The notes: generated by a model from the letters alone, not told the origin. A stretch of 57,672 nucleotides of DNA from JAVVEZ01 sp032250895 (GCA_032250895.1 JAVVEZ010000011.1:1-57672), one strand, 5' to 3'. Shown: positions 41,844 to 51,685, numbered from the stretch's first letter. Numbers and translations: made by a program.

Positions 41844-43880
41844 ATGCGGGCAGAACCCTCCGGCAATGGCGCTGGCAGCACCAGACAGGCTTCCCGCCGG
41901 GAGTGTGCGAATGCCATCAGGGCCCTGAGCATGGATGCCGTGCAAAAGGCCAATTCCGGCCATCCCGGGGCGCCAATGGGTATGGCGGACATCGCGGAAG
42001 TGCTCTGGCATGATTTCCTGCGGCATAATCCCGGCAACCCGCACTGGATCAACCGGGACCGCTTTGTGCTGTCCAACGGACACGGTTCCATGCTCCTGTA
42101 TTCCCTGTTGCACCTGAGCGGCTATGAGCTGTCCATCGAGGACCTCAAGCAGTTTCGGCAACTGCACGCCAAAACACCGGGCCACCCTGAATATGGCTAC
42201 ACGCCCGGGGTCGAGACCACCACCGGGCCCCTCGGGCAGGGGCTGGCCAATGCGGTCGGCATGGCCATTGCCGAACGGACCCTGGCGGCCCAGTTCAATC
42301 GTGGCGATCTTGCCGTGATCGATCATTACACCTATGTGTTTGCCGGTGACGGCTGTCTGATGGAAGGCATTTCCCATGAAGTCTGTTCCCTGGCCGGCAC
42401 CCTGGGCCTCGGCAAGCTCATCGTCTTCTATGATGACAACGGCATTTCCATCGATGGTGAGGTCAGGGAGTGGTTCACGGATGACACGCAGCAGCGCTTC
42501 CTCGCGTATGACTGGCAAACGCTCAGGGTGGACGGCCATGATCCGGAGGCCATCAGTGACGCCATTCGGATGGCTCAAGCCAATACTGCCCAGCCCACGC
42601 TGATCATCTGCAAGACCGTCATCGGTTTTGGCTCACCCAATAAGCAGGGGACGGCCGGTGTTCATGGCTCGCCGCTGGGCGAGCAGGAAGTGGCCGCGGC
42701 ACGCGCTGCATTGGGCTGGTCTCACCCGCCCTTCGAAATTCCGCAGGATATCTATCAGACCTGGAATGCCCAGGCTTCGGGTCAGAGGGTGGAGGCGGCC
42801 TGGAAGGAGACCTTCGCCCATTATGAGGAGGAGTACCCGGCCCTGGCGGTCGAACTGATTCGCCGCATCGAGGGTCAGTTCCGCCATGATTTTGCAAACC
42901 GGGCGGACGAGCTCATTCGCCGCGTTCACGAGCAGGCGGAAAGCATCGCCTCCCGCAAGGCTTCCCAGAACTGCATTGCCTTCTTCGGAGAACTGTTGCC
43001 GGAACTCATCGGCGGCTCGGCCGACCTGACGGGTTCCAATCTGACCAACTGGCGTGGCAGCCGGCCCATCTCTCAGCACCTGGACGGTAATTATATCTAC
43101 TACGGGGTGCGCGAGTTCGGCATGGTGGCCATCAACAACGGCATTGCTCTGCACGGTGGTTTCATCCCCTATGCGGGCACTTTTCTGGTGTTCATGGAAT
43201 ATGCCCGCAATGCCGTGCGCATGGCGGCCTTGATGAAGCAGCGCAGCATCTTCGTGTTCACCCACGATTCCATCGGGCAGGGCGAAGACGGGCCGACGCA
43301 TCAGGCCGTCGAGCAGTTGGCGAATTTGCGCAGTACCCCCAATATGTCGGTGTGGCGGCCGGCCGACGCGGTCGAGACGGCGGCCAGCTGGAAGGCTGCC
43401 TTGTTGCATAAGGAAGGGCCGACCGCGCTGGTGCTGTCGCGGCAGAATCTGCCGGCGCTTGCCAGAACCGAAGCCCAACTCATGGCGCTCAGCCGTGGCG
43501 CCTATATCCTCCGCGATTGTGAGACGGCGCCGGAGCTGATCGTGATGGCCACCGGTTCGGAAGTGGCGGTGGCACTGGCAGCCGTCGAGCATTTGCAGGC
43601 ACGGGGCGAAAAAATCAGGCTGGTATCGATGCCCTGCGCGGAACGTTTTGAAATGCAGGACGCAGCCTACAAACGTGAGGTTCTGCCGCCAACCGTGCGC
43701 AGGCGGGTGGCGGTGGAGGCCGCCCATGCGGATTACTGGTATAAATATGTCGGGCTCGATGGCGCTGTGGTAGGCATGACGAGTTTTGGCGAATCGGCGC
43801 CCGGGAAGGTGGTGATGGCACATTTCGGCTTTACCTCCGAGCATATCGTCACGGTGATCGAGGGACTTCTTCAGCTGTGA
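41844..43880 (+). CDS. tkt: transketolase
   Basis: The ATG at 41844 has AGGAG eight bases upstream and gives 678 residues; an ATG at 41826 and a frame to 41667 are discarded. Motifs are SMDAVQKANSGHPGAPMGMADIAEVLW, the ThDP site GDGCLMEGISHEV, GSADLTGSN, EFGMVAINNGIALHGG and HDSIGQGEDGPTHQAVEQ. It transfers two-carbon units among sugar phosphates. It opens a tightly overlapping operon with epd and pgk and is divergent from the ArsR-methyltransferase gene across the palindrome. Confidence 0.98.
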   Translation: MRAEPSGNGAGSTRQASRRECANAIRALSMDAVQKANSGHPGAPMGMADIAEVLWHDFLRHNPGNPHWINRDRFVLSNGHGSMLLYSLLHLSGYELSIEDLKQFRQLHAKTPGHPEYGYTPGVETTTGPLGQGLANAVGMAIAERTLAAQFNRGDLAVIDHYTYVFAGDGCLMEGISHEVCSLAGTLGLGKLIVFYDDNGISIDGEVREWFTDDTQQRFLAYDWQTLRVDGHDPEAISDAIRMAQANTAQPTLIICKTVIGFGSPNKQGTAGVHGSPLGEQEVAAARAALGWSHPPFEIPQDIYQTWNAQASGQRVEAAWKETFAHYEEEYPALAVELIRRIEGQFRHDFANRADELIRRVHEQAESIASRKASQNCIAFFGELLPELIGGSADLTGSNLTNWRGSRPISQHLDGNYIYYGVREFGMVAINNGIALHGGFIPYAGTFLVFMEYARNAVRMAALMKQRSIFVFTHDSIGQGEDGPTHQAVEQLANLRSTPNMSVWRPADAVETAASWKAALLHKEGPTALVLSRQNLPALARTEAQLMALSRGAYILRDCETAPELIVMATGSEVAVALAAVEHLQARGEKIRLVSMPCAERFEMQDAAYKREVLPPTVRRRVAVEAAHADYWYKYVGLDGAVVGMTSFGESAPGKVVMAHFGFTSEHIVTVIEGLLQL

Positions 43881-44905
43881 GCTATCGTATTGCCATCAAT
43901 GGCATGGGCCGAATCGGCCGCAGTGTGTTGCGGGCCTACTACGAGGGTGAGCATGCTTCCGATCTGAGTATCGTGGCACTGAACGAGTTGGCGGATATCA
44001 AGACCCTGGCCCATTTGTTGCGTTATGACAGTACGCATGGACGCTTTCCGGGGCGGGTGGACATCGACGGGGCGTCCCTGCTGATCAACGGCGACCGCCT
44101 TGCCGTAACGCATATTGAAGAACTCGGCAGGCTGCCCTGGGCGCAGCAGAAAGTCGACCTGGTCATGGAATGTACGGGGACCTTTACCGCGCGGGCGCGG
44201 GCGCAGATTCATCTTGAGCGTGGTGCCGACAAGGTTCTGTTCTCGCAGCCGGCGGAACATGATGTGGATGCCACCATCGTCTATGGTGTCAATCATGGGG
44301 AACTGCGGCCCGGGCATACGATCATTTCCAATGCCTCCTGCACCACGAACTGCATCGTGCCGGTGATTCATTGTCTGGATCAGGCCCTGGGAATCAACAG
44401 CGGTGTGATAACCACGATTCATTCCGCGATGAACGATCAGCCGGTGCTGGATGCCTATCATCATACGGATCTGCGCAAGACCCGCAGTGCCTTTCAGTCG
44501 ATCATTCCGGTGGAAACCGGACTGGCGCGGGGCATCGAGAGAATTCTGCCGGCTCTGGAGGGCCGCTTCGAGGCCCAGGCCATGCGGGTGCCAACGGTCA
44601 ATGTGTCGGTCATCGATCTGTCTGTCGTGGTGGAGAAGGCCGTGTCGGCGGCAGAAGTGAATCAGCTCATCCGCGCCGCCGCGGAAAAGGGTCTGCCCAA
44701 TGTGCTGGCCTTTACCGACGAGCCGCTGGCATCCTGTGACTTCAACCACGATCCGCGCTCGGCCATCGTGGACCTGAGTCAGACCCGGGTGAGCGGGCAT
44801 CATCTGGTCAAGGTACTGGCCTGGTTTGACAATGAATGGGCCTATGCCAACCGGATGCTGGATGTGGCGCGGCTGCTCAAACGTTTCGGGAAGGTGAAGG
44901 TATGA
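43877..44905 (+). CDS. epd: erythrose-4-phosphate dehydrogenase (GapB/Epd type)
   Basis: The protein has 342 residues. GTG at 43877 overlaps the tkt stop by four bases. It has NAD motif NGMGRIGRSVLRA, the catalytic cysteine in SNASCTTNC, a histidine in TIHSAMNDQPVLDAYHHTDLRKTRSA and the C-terminal DNEWAYANRMLD. The SAMNDQ and DLRKTRSA segments follow E. coli Epd rather than glycolytic GapA. Epd oxidises erythrose 4-phosphate to 4-phosphoerythronate, feeding PLP synthesis. Some such enzymes also act on glyceraldehyde 3-phosphate. pdxH in this window is the last PLP step, though it is not linked to epd. Confidence 0.93.
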   Translation: MSYRIAINGMGRIGRSVLRAYYEGEHASDLSIVALNELADIKTLAHLLRYDSTHGRFPGRVDIDGASLLINGDRLAVTHIEELGRLPWAQQKVDLVMECTGTFTARARAQIHLERGADKVLFSQPAEHDVDATIVYGVNHGELRPGHTIISNASCTTNCIVPVIHCLDQALGINSGVITTIHSAMNDQPVLDAYHHTDLRKTRSAFQSIIPVETGLARGIERILPALEGRFEAQAMRVPTVNVSVIDLSVVVEKAVSAAEVNQLIRAAAEKGLPNVLAFTDEPLASCDFNHDPRSAIVDLSQTRVSGHHLVKVLAWFDNEWAYANRMLDVARLLKRFGKVKV

Positions 44906-46098
44906 CGATTCTGGCAATGGCGGATATGGACCTGAAGGGCAAGCGGGTATTGATTCGTGAGGATCTCAATGTTCCGGTAAAAAATGGCACTGTCGTCAAC
45001 GCGGCCAGAATTCACGCGGCCCTGCCCTCCATCAGGCTGGCCCTGGAAAAGGGTGCCACAGTGATGCTGATGTCGCATCTGGGCAGGCCGGAAGAGGGGG
45101 TCCCGATTTCAGCGCAGCGTCAATTTTCGCTGGCGCCGGTGGCGCAGGAGCTGGGTTCCTTGCTGGGACGCGAAGTGCGGATAATGAGTCCTGATTTTTC
45201 CGCAGAGGACTCTCGGGGTCTCGAAGCGGGGGCCTGCGTGCTGCTGGAAAATGTCCGGGTAAATGTCGGCGAAGCGAAGGACAACAAGGCCTTGGCCCGC
45301 TATTACGCCGGTCTCTGTGATGTCTTCGTGATGGATGCCTTCGGCACAGCCCATCGAGCCCAGGCCAGTACCCACGGTGTCGCTGAATTCGCGGCCGTGG
45401 CCTGCGCGGGCCCCCTGCTGATGGCGGAGCTGGACGCACTCGACAAGGCCCTGAAGCAGCCCCGGCGACCGCTGCTGGCGATCGTCGGCGGCGCCAAGGT
45501 TTCCGGCAAGTTACAAGTGCTGGAGGCGCTGTCGAAGAAAGTGGACAAATTGATCGTGGGCGGCGGTATTGCCAATACCTTCCTGGCAGCGGCCGGGTAC
45601 AAGGTGGGCAAGTCGCTGTATGAAGAAGACATGCTGGCGCAGGCCCGCGAAATCATGGCGCTGACGAGCATCCCTCTGCCCAGCGATGTCGTGGTGGCAA
45701 AGACCTTCTCGGAATCTGCCGAAGCCACGATAAAAACGCTCAACGAGATTGCCGATGATGATATGATTCTTGACATCGGCCCGGAGACGATAAAAGATTT
45801 TGTCAGCACCATCGCCGCAGTCAGCACCATACTCTGGAACGGGCCGATCGGAGTGTTCGAGTTTGAGCAGTTTGCCGCCGGCACTCGCGCAGTGGCGTTC
45901 GCCATTGCGGAAAACCAGGGTTTTTCAATCGCCGGTGGCGGGGAAACCATCACCGCCATCGAGAAATACGGGATCAGTGCGGATATTTCCTACATTTCCA
46001 CGGGCGGCGGTGCGTTTCTGGAGTTTGTTCAGGGTGAGCAGTTGCCGGCCGTCGCCATTCTGGAACGACGAGCAGAGAATGCGATAAACAAGAACTGA
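44902..46098 (+). CDS. pgk: phosphoglycerate kinase
   Basis: The ATG at 44902 overlaps the epd stop by four bases (ATGA), giving 398 residues. Motifs are KRVLIREDLNVPVKNG, HLGRPEEG, VLLENVRVNVGE, DAFGTAHRAQAS, IVGGAKVSGKLQVLE and the nucleotide-binding WNGPIGVFE and AGGGETITAIEKYG. It transfers phosphate between 1,3-bisphosphoglycerate and ADP. A short stem-loop separates it from fba. Confidence 0.98.
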   Translation: MTILAMADMDLKGKRVLIREDLNVPVKNGTVVNAARIHAALPSIRLALEKGATVMLMSHLGRPEEGVPISAQRQFSLAPVAQELGSLLGREVRIMSPDFSAEDSRGLEAGACVLLENVRVNVGEAKDNKALARYYAGLCDVFVMDAFGTAHRAQASTHGVAEFAAVACAGPLLMAELDALDKALKQPRRPLLAIVGGAKVSGKLQVLEALSKKVDKLIVGGGIANTFLAAAGYKVGKSLYEEDMLAQAREIMALTSIPLPSDVVVAKTFSESAEATIKTLNEIADDDMILDIGPETIKDFVSTIAAVSTILWNGPIGVFEFEQFAAGTRAVAFAIAENQGFSIAGGGETITAIEKYGISADISYISTGGGAFLEFVQGEQLPAVAILERRAENAINKN

Positions 46099-46105
46099 AG
46101 CTGAA

Positions 46106-46131
46106 ACCGGCGGGTGTAACTTTCTGCCGGT
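46106..46131 (+). terminator. small stem-loop between pgk and fba
   Basis: ACCGGC (46106-46111) and GCCGGT (46126-46131) pair, with wobble extension into the loop. There is no T tract. It may be an attenuator or mRNA processing point inside the operon; fba has its own GAAGGA ribosome site downstream. Confidence 0.3.
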
Positions 46132-46163
46132 CCGATGAAACAAATTTTCGAAGGACATTTATT

Positions 46164-47237
46164 ATGGCTTTGATAAGTTTAAGACAGTTGCTGGATCATG
46201 CCGCCGAGCACGCCTACGGTGTGCCGGCTTTCAATGTCAACAACCTCGAACAGGTCAGGGCCATCATGCTGGGCGCCGATGAAGTAAACAGCCCGGTCAT
46301 TCTGCAGGCCTCTGCCGGCGCCCGGAAATATGCCGGGTCGAATTTCCTGAAACATCTGATTCTGGCGGCTCTTGAAGAATTTCCCCATATTCCGATCGTG
46401 ATGCACCAGGACCACGGGGTATCACCGGCAGTGTGTCAGCGTTCCATTCAACTGGGCTTTTCCTCGGTCATGATGGATGGTTCGCTGGCCACCGATGGCA
46501 AGACGCCCACCAGTTATGAATACAATGTGGATGTCACCCGTCGTACGGTGGAAATGGCCCATGCCTGTGGTGTTTCCGTGGAAGGTGAGCTGGGTTGCCT
46601 GGGCTCTCTGGAAACCGGTATGGCGGGTGAAGAAGACGGCATCGGGGCCGAAGGCCGTCTGTCCATGGAACAATTGCTGACCGATCCGGAAGAAGCGGCT
46701 CATTTCGTCGAAGCCACGCAGGTCGATGCCTTGGCCATTGCCGTGGGCACCAGCCATGGGGCCTATAAATTCAGCCGTCCGCCCACCGGGGATACCCTGG
46801 CGATTGGACGTATCCGCGAGATCCACGCCCGGCTACCGAACACCCATCTGGTCATGCACGGTTCGTCATCGGTGCCGCAGGAGTGGCTGGCGGTGATCAA
46901 TGAGTTTGGCGGTGAAATCCCGGAGACCTATGGCGTGCCGGTCGCGGAAATCCAGGAAGGCATAAGAAATGGTGTGCGCAAGGTGAATATCGATACCGAT
47001 TTGCGTCTGGCCTCGACCGGCGCCGTGCGCCGGGTGCTGGCGCAGAACAGGAGCGAGTTCGATCCACGCAAGTTTCTGGGGCCCACGATCACCGCCATGC
47101 AGGCCGTGGTCAAGGCCAGACTGGAAGCTTTTGGAACCGCAGGTCAGATTTCAACGATAGGAAAAATTTATACACTGGAGCAGATGGCAACACGCTATGC
47201 CAAAGATGAACTGAAGGCCCGGGTAAGCCCAGGCTGA
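46164..47237 (+). CDS. fba: class II fructose-1,6-bisphosphate aldolase
   Basis: The 357-residue protein has the zinc and substrate motifs YGVPAFNVNNLEQVRAIM, HQDHGVSPAVCQRSIQLGFSSVMMDGS, EGELGCLGSLETG, VGTSHGAYKF and HGSSSVPQEW, and ends with NIDTDLRLA. It belongs to the longer class II type seen in Pseudomonas and autotroph cbb operons. It cleaves fructose 1,6-bisphosphate reversibly. It follows pgk by 65 bases and precedes the phosphodiesterase gene by 19, so read-through into that gene is likely. Confidence 0.98.
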   Translation: MALISLRQLLDHAAEHAYGVPAFNVNNLEQVRAIMLGADEVNSPVILQASAGARKYAGSNFLKHLILAALEEFPHIPIVMHQDHGVSPAVCQRSIQLGFSSVMMDGSLATDGKTPTSYEYNVDVTRRTVEMAHACGVSVEGELGCLGSLETGMAGEEDGIGAEGRLSMEQLLTDPEEAAHFVEATQVDALAIAVGTSHGAYKFSRPPTGDTLAIGRIREIHARLPNTHLVMHGSSSVPQEWLAVINEFGGEIPETYGVPVAEIQEGIRNGVRKVNIDTDLRLASTGAVRRVLAQNRSEFDPRKFLGPTITAMQAVVKARLEAFGTAGQISTIGKIYTLEQMATRYAKDELKARVSPG

Positions 47238-47256
47238 AGACAGAGGAAAAAGAAAA

Positions 47257-48447
47257 GTGCATTTTCCTGCACGCCATACCCTGCGTTACCGCGACGACCG
47301 ACGACAGTCGGTACTTGGCTGGCTTCTGCTGGGGTTTTGCGGCTTCATGCCGTTTGCGCAGGCGCAACTGTGTGATGGCTGCGTCGATATCATGACACAG
47401 CAAACCGTTTTCAAGCCTTCCGAGAGCTTGGAAATATGGCTGGATGTCGATGCCGCCGGCGTGCCGGCCAGCAAGGTTGACTCCTACGTTGCAGCCGTGC
47501 TGCCCAGTGGCCGGGTAGCCTTTATCCAGCAAAAGCTGAATTGGCAGGTCATGAACCAGGTGGGTGCCAGACTTTTCGTTCCTTCTCTTTCTTCAAAACC
47601 GCTGGGTCAATATCAATTACATTTTATTTTGAGTCAGCAGGACTCGGATCCCCTGGATAGTGATAACTGGCTGGCGGCAACGAACATGGATATTGCGCTG
47701 TTGCCGGAAGACTGGGACATGGTTCCCGGCAATACGCAGATATCCAATGCCGGTCGCCTGCCGGACGTGGTGTCCCATGGTGGCGGTGAGATCGCGGGGC
47801 AGATCATCAGTAATTCGCTGGAAGCGCTGGACGCCTCCTATCTGGCGGGTCAACGTTTCATTGAGGTGGATCTGTCATGGACGGCGGATGGTCATCTGGT
47901 TCTGATTCACGACTGGGGGCTTTTTTATCAGCGTTTTTTCTCTCAGCCGGTCAGCATCCCCGACCTCGAGACCTTCCGGCAACTGCCGATGAATTTCGGA
48001 CTGACGCAGATGACGCTGACAGATCTGGTGGCCTGGATGGAAGCGCACAAAGACGTGAAAATCATCACGGATATCAAAGAACGGAATCTGCAGGGACTGG
48101 CCTACCTGGTCGAGCATGCAAGCCCGGTCATCAGGCAGTTTGTGCCGCAGTTCTATTCCGTTGACGAATATCTGCCGGCGCGCCAAGCCGGATTCCAGAA
48201 TCTTATCTTCACTCTGTACCGCACGAGCATTTCTGATCAGGCCCTGTTTGATTTTGCGGAGAAAAACCCGGTTGTGGCGATTACCATGCCCGCCACCCGG
48301 GCGATCAATGCCGAGACCGCGCAAGGCCTCGCGCAGCGCGGTGTAGCGGTGTATACCCACACGATCAATCAGCGTGAAATCTTCGGGTTTGTGCGGCGTA
48401 AAGGCGTCAAGGGTATCTATAGTGACAGCTTGCTCCCGCAAAACTAG
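47257..48447 (+). CDS. secreted glycerophosphodiester phosphodiesterase-like protein
   Basis: The 396-residue protein starts at a GTG with GAGGA upstream. It has a signal peptide to about 37 (FMPFAQA), then an N-terminal beta-rich domain with a CDGC pair (about 38-145). A TIM-barrel GDPD-like domain from about 170 follows: SHGGG...NSLEALDASYLAGQRFIEVDLSWTADGHLVLIHDW. The E-x-D metal pair and the HD histidine are present. The usual HRG at the first histidine is HGG, so phosphate binding may differ. It may hydrolyse glycerophosphodiesters in the periplasm. Its end overlaps the next gene by 26 bases, and both look like one transcript after fba. Confidence 0.75.
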   Translation: MHFPARHTLRYRDDRRQSVLGWLLLGFCGFMPFAQAQLCDGCVDIMTQQTVFKPSESLEIWLDVDAAGVPASKVDSYVAAVLPSGRVAFIQQKLNWQVMNQVGARLFVPSLSSKPLGQYQLHFILSQQDSDPLDSDNWLAATNMDIALLPEDWDMVPGNTQISNAGRLPDVVSHGGGEIAGQIISNSLEALDASYLAGQRFIEVDLSWTADGHLVLIHDWGLFYQRFFSQPVSIPDLETFRQLPMNFGLTQMTLTDLVAWMEAHKDVKIITDIKERNLQGLAYLVEHASPVIRQFVPQFYSVDEYLPARQAGFQNLIFTLYRTSISDQALFDFAEKNPVVAITMPATRAINAETAQGLAQRGVAVYTHTINQREIFGFVRRKGVKGIYSDSLLPQN

Positions 48448-50830
48448 GCTGCTGCTCAGGGCAGGTATTTATTGCCTGCTGACGGTGCCGCTGGCAAGCT
48501 CGTTTTATTTCAGTACGATCAAATCGCTTGCCTGGTTGCTGTCGGCGCAGCTGGCTCTCGCCTTCGCGCTGATGCTGCTGGTCATTCTTGTCGACAGGCT
48601 GCCGGGCAACGCGGCACGTAAAATTCTTGGTCTCATGCTGTTGAATATCATTGCGGCGTTTCAGCTGGCACGGCTGCTGTCGTTCTATTTTCAGGGTGAA
48701 AGTTTCAATACACGCTTTTTCTTCCATTTCAATGTCAACAGTCTTGCCGAGGCGGGAACGGCCTATCAGCAGCTGATCTTCGCCAGCCTGCTGTTTTTTG
48801 GTGTACTGTCAGTGCTGGGCTGGTTCATGTTCAGCAGCTCCCATCAAACCCGCCATGGAGGCAGGCTGCCTGCTTATTCTGTGGCGCTGGCCCTGCTGGC
48901 GGGCACTCTGATTCTGGAACCGGATATTGCCGGCTTCGGTAAAAAGCAAATACACGCTTTTTTCAGCCCGTCTCCGGTGCTGTCTTTGGACACCATAGCC
49001 TGGGATGAACTGGGTCTGCATCGGGCCGCGCTGGACGATGCGATGAACGATATTTATCCAGGCAAAAACCTGGTCTTTGTCTATCTTGAAAGTCTTGAGA
49101 AAATCTATACCGATGCGGCTGTCTTTCCCGGCCTGACTCCCAACATCGATCATTTGAAAACACTCGGCCTTGATTTTGCGCCCATGGTGCAGACGGATGG
49201 CACGGGTTGGACGGTGGGTGGTCTGGTGGCGTCCCAATGCGGTACGCCCTTGCTGTACGGCAAGGGGCCGGGCGGTAATGATATTCTCCAGAGTGGTTTC
49301 CTGAGTCAGGCGGTTTGCCTCGCGGATATTCTCAAGCAAGCCGGTTACTATCAGGAATTTCTGGGCGGCGCCTCCACCCGTTTTGCAGGCAAGGGCGCCT
49401 TTTTGCGGAATCATGGTTATGATGAAGTCAAGGGCCGGGCCGAGCTGTCGGAGCGCCTGAGCGACAGCTCCTACCAGAGCGGCTGGGGTCTGTACGACGA
49501 CAGTCTGCTGGATATTGCCATGGAGGAATTTGAAAAACTGGCCGCAGGCGGCAGGCCCTTCAACCTGAGCCTGCTGACCCTGGACACCCATCACCCCAGC
49601 GGTCAAGCGTCGCGCTCCTGCCCACCGTATCAGGCAATTGACAACAGCATACTGCATGCCGTGCATTGCACGGACTATCTGCTGGGTCGTTTCGTTGAGC
49701 GCCTCAGCAGCCATCCGGCCTGGGAGGATACGGTTCTTGTTTTGTTCAGCGATCACCTGGCGATGCGCAATGCCGCCCAGCAGTACTATCCCGAGGGCTA
49801 TGACAGGCAGTTATTGTTTCTGGCCTTGAATGTGGCAGCGGCAAGGGCAGCCACCACAGTGGGTACCCATATGGATGTGGCGCCAACGGTACTGGCCCTG
49901 CTGGGAGTCGGACACGAGCGTGAATTTCTGGCAGGACGGAGCCTGGTGGATGCCAGGCAGCAGGCTGGAAGGGCTGCGGATTTTTTTGCAGCGCAGCGCC
50001 TGGCTGCCATCGAGTATCTCAACTCGAATGCATTGACAGGGTCAAAGAAGAGTCTCTGTGAAAACAGCCGCTTGCTGGAAGTCCGCAAGCAGGCATTGTG
50101 GGTGGCGGGGCATGAGGTGGCCTTGAGCATCTCCGGTGAGCCTCTGGTGTTGGATGCTGTCGGCAGGACCCATGCCGTTGTGGTGCTGTTGAACCCGATG
50201 GGCGAGATCAGTTCCACGATGGCGGTGAACGTGCAGAATGTTCCCCATGTGCTCTACCAGTTCAGGGATCAGGCTTTTTTGCTCATTGCACCCTCCGGCA
50301 GCTTGCCGGCACGCTTTGCCGGCACGCTTTCCGGACGCGATGATTCCGCATCGGGACATGATATACAGGTGATCATGGGCCGTCTTGGTGCTGATTTGGA
50401 GTTGCTGGGCAGCACGTCGGATATTGAAAATCTTCAGTTGGACAACGCGGACTGCGGCAGTCGGCTGGCTCAAATCGGCGCGGGTGCCGGGCACGCGAAT
50501 GACACGGATCTGCTGGCCCGGATGTGTCAGTCCGAATCCCGGAATTTGAGCTATATCGACGCCGCCACCGGAGATCTTCATTTGACCCGGGTTGCTCATG
50601 AGAACAGCTGGTACGAAGCGGTGCTGAGCAGCAGGGGTCCGGGCCGCTATGCCTTGCTCAGCCGGGCATCGCTGGGCTCGATGAACGAACAGTCAGATTT
50701 TGCTCACTGCCATGCCTACTTCGGTAATTCCGAACTTATCATTCCGCGGATTGAGCTTGACGGCGTCTCCCGCTCACTGCGCATGCGCCTGATACCCGGC
50801 GAGGACTGGCAGTTCGAAGTGCTGGAGTAA
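48422..50830 (+). CDS. OpgB/MdoB-like phosphoglycerol transferase (sulfatase fold)
   Basis: The protein has 802 residues from a GTG at 48422 with AAGGG eight bases before it; an ATG at 48374 is possible. Four or five transmembrane segments (about 10-165) precede a periplasmic alkaline-phosphatase-fold domain. Its blocks follow E. coli OpgB closely: VYLESLEKIYTDAAVFPGLTP, the nucleophile-threonine region GTGWTVGGLVASQCG (Thr261/264), RFAGKGAFLRNHGYDE, LLTLDTHHPSG and FSDHLAMRN. OpgB moves phosphoglycerol from phosphatidylglycerol to periplasmic glucans. The C-terminal 250 residues are less conserved. No glucan synthase genes (opgG/opgH) are in the window. It overlaps the phosphodiesterase gene and converges on rpiA. 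Confidence 0.85.
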   Translation: MTACSRKTRLLLRAGIYCLLTVPLASSFYFSTIKSLAWLLSAQLALAFALMLLVILVDRLPGNAARKILGLMLLNIIAAFQLARLLSFYFQGESFNTRFFFHFNVNSLAEAGTAYQQLIFASLLFFGVLSVLGWFMFSSSHQTRHGGRLPAYSVALALLAGTLILEPDIAGFGKKQIHAFFSPSPVLSLDTIAWDELGLHRAALDDAMNDIYPGKNLVFVYLESLEKIYTDAAVFPGLTPNIDHLKTLGLDFAPMVQTDGTGWTVGGLVASQCGTPLLYGKGPGGNDILQSGFLSQAVCLADILKQAGYYQEFLGGASTRFAGKGAFLRNHGYDEVKGRAELSERLSDSSYQSGWGLYDDSLLDIAMEEFEKLAAGGRPFNLSLLTLDTHHPSGQASRSCPPYQAIDNSILHAVHCTDYLLGRFVERLSSHPAWEDTVLVLFSDHLAMRNAAQQYYPEGYDRQLLFLALNVAAARAATTVGTHMDVAPTVLALLGVGHEREFLAGRSLVDARQQAGRAADFFAAQRLAAIEYLNSNALTGSKKSLCENSRLLEVRKQALWVAGHEVALSISGEPLVLDAVGRTHAVVVLLNPMGEISSTMAVNVQNVPHVLYQFRDQAFLLIAPSGSLPARFAGTLSGRDDSASGHDIQVIMGRLGADLELLGSTSDIENLQLDNADCGSRLAQIGAGAGHANDTDLLARMCQSESRNLSYIDAATGDLHLTRVAHENSWYEAVLSSRGPGRYALLSRASLGSMNEQSDFAHCHAYFGNSELIIPRIELDGVSRSLRMRLIPGEDWQFEVLE

Positions 50831-50832
50831 GA

Positions 50833-50857
50833 GTCGGTGAACAGAGTTTTCACCGGC
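50833..50857. terminator. stem-loop shared by convergent opgB-like and rpiA genes
   Basis: GTCGGTGAA (50833-50841) and TTCACCGGC (50849-50857) pair over 9 bases with one G-U in the 30-base gap between the convergent stops. It has no clean T tract in either direction but is well placed as a two-way terminator. Confidence 0.5.
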
Positions 50858-50860
50858 TCC

Positions 50861-51535
50861 TCAGGGAGCCCTGAGGGTTCGCACCCCTTGTTCTGTACCC
50901 AGCAGCAGGATATCGGCCGGGCGCAGGGCAAAGAGTCCGTTGGTGACGACGCCGGTGATCTGGTTGAGCTGTGTTTCCAGTTCCCTGGGATTGGTGATCG
51001 CCATATTGAACACATCGATGATGATGTTGCCGTTGTCGGTGATGCAGCCTTCGCGATAGACCGGGTCGCCGCCCAGCTTGACGATTTGTCTGCCGACATG
51101 GCTTCTGGCCATCGGGATCACTTCAATGGGCAACGGAAACTGTCCCAGCACTGAGACCAGTTTGCTGGCATCGGCAATGCAGATGAATTCTTTGGCCACG
51201 GCGGCAATGATTTTCTCCCGGGTCAGGGCAGCACCGCCACCCTTGATGAGTTGCAGGTACTCGTTGGCCTCGTCGGCGCCGTCGATGTAAACCGTGACTT
51301 CATTGACGCTGTTCAGATCCAGCACCGGAATACCAAGAGCCTTGAGTCTTCTGGCGCTTTCCTCAGAACTGGCCACGGTGGCGGAAATCCGCTGCCTGAC
51401 CCCGGCAAGTTCTTCAATGAAGAAATTGGCCGTTGAGCCGGTACCGACCCCTATTACGCTGTCGTCCTCCAATTTGCTCATGATGTGATCGAATGCAGCC
51501 CGGGCGACTGTCTTTTTTAATTCATCCTGGGTCAT
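50861..51535 (-). CDS. rpiA: ribose-5-phosphate isomerase A
   Basis: The start MTQDELKKTVARAAFDHI at 51535 gives 224 residues; a frame to 51598 has no support. Motifs are VIGVGTGSTANFFIEEL, DLNSVNEVTVYIDGADEAN, LIKGGGAALTREKI, FICIADASKLV and TDNGNIIIDVF. It interconverts ribose and ribulose 5-phosphates, partnering transketolase encoded 9 kb away. The upstream 285-base gap carries a palindromic repeat. Confidence 0.98.
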   Translation of the reverse strand: MTQDELKKTVARAAFDHIMSKLEDDSVIGVGTGSTANFFIEELAGVRQRISATVASSEESARRLKALGIPVLDLNSVNEVTVYIDGADEANEYLQLIKGGGAALTREKIIAAVAKEFICIADASKLVSVLGQFPLPIEVIPMARSHVGRQIVKLGGDPVYREGCITDNGNIIIDVFNMAITNPRELETQLNQITGVVTNGLFALRPADILLLGTEQGVRTLRAP

Positions 51536-51685
51536 GGGGGCTCCGCATCGTTGAAAAACCGAAAGTCTAGCCGATCGGAAGGGCTGTGGCGAATACAAAT
51601 CCTGCCGATATAAAACGTCAGGAGGCTCTGAATAAGCCTTCTGCCGTCCTGGCGAAGGCCGGGCGGGGTTCAGTGAAATCGATAG

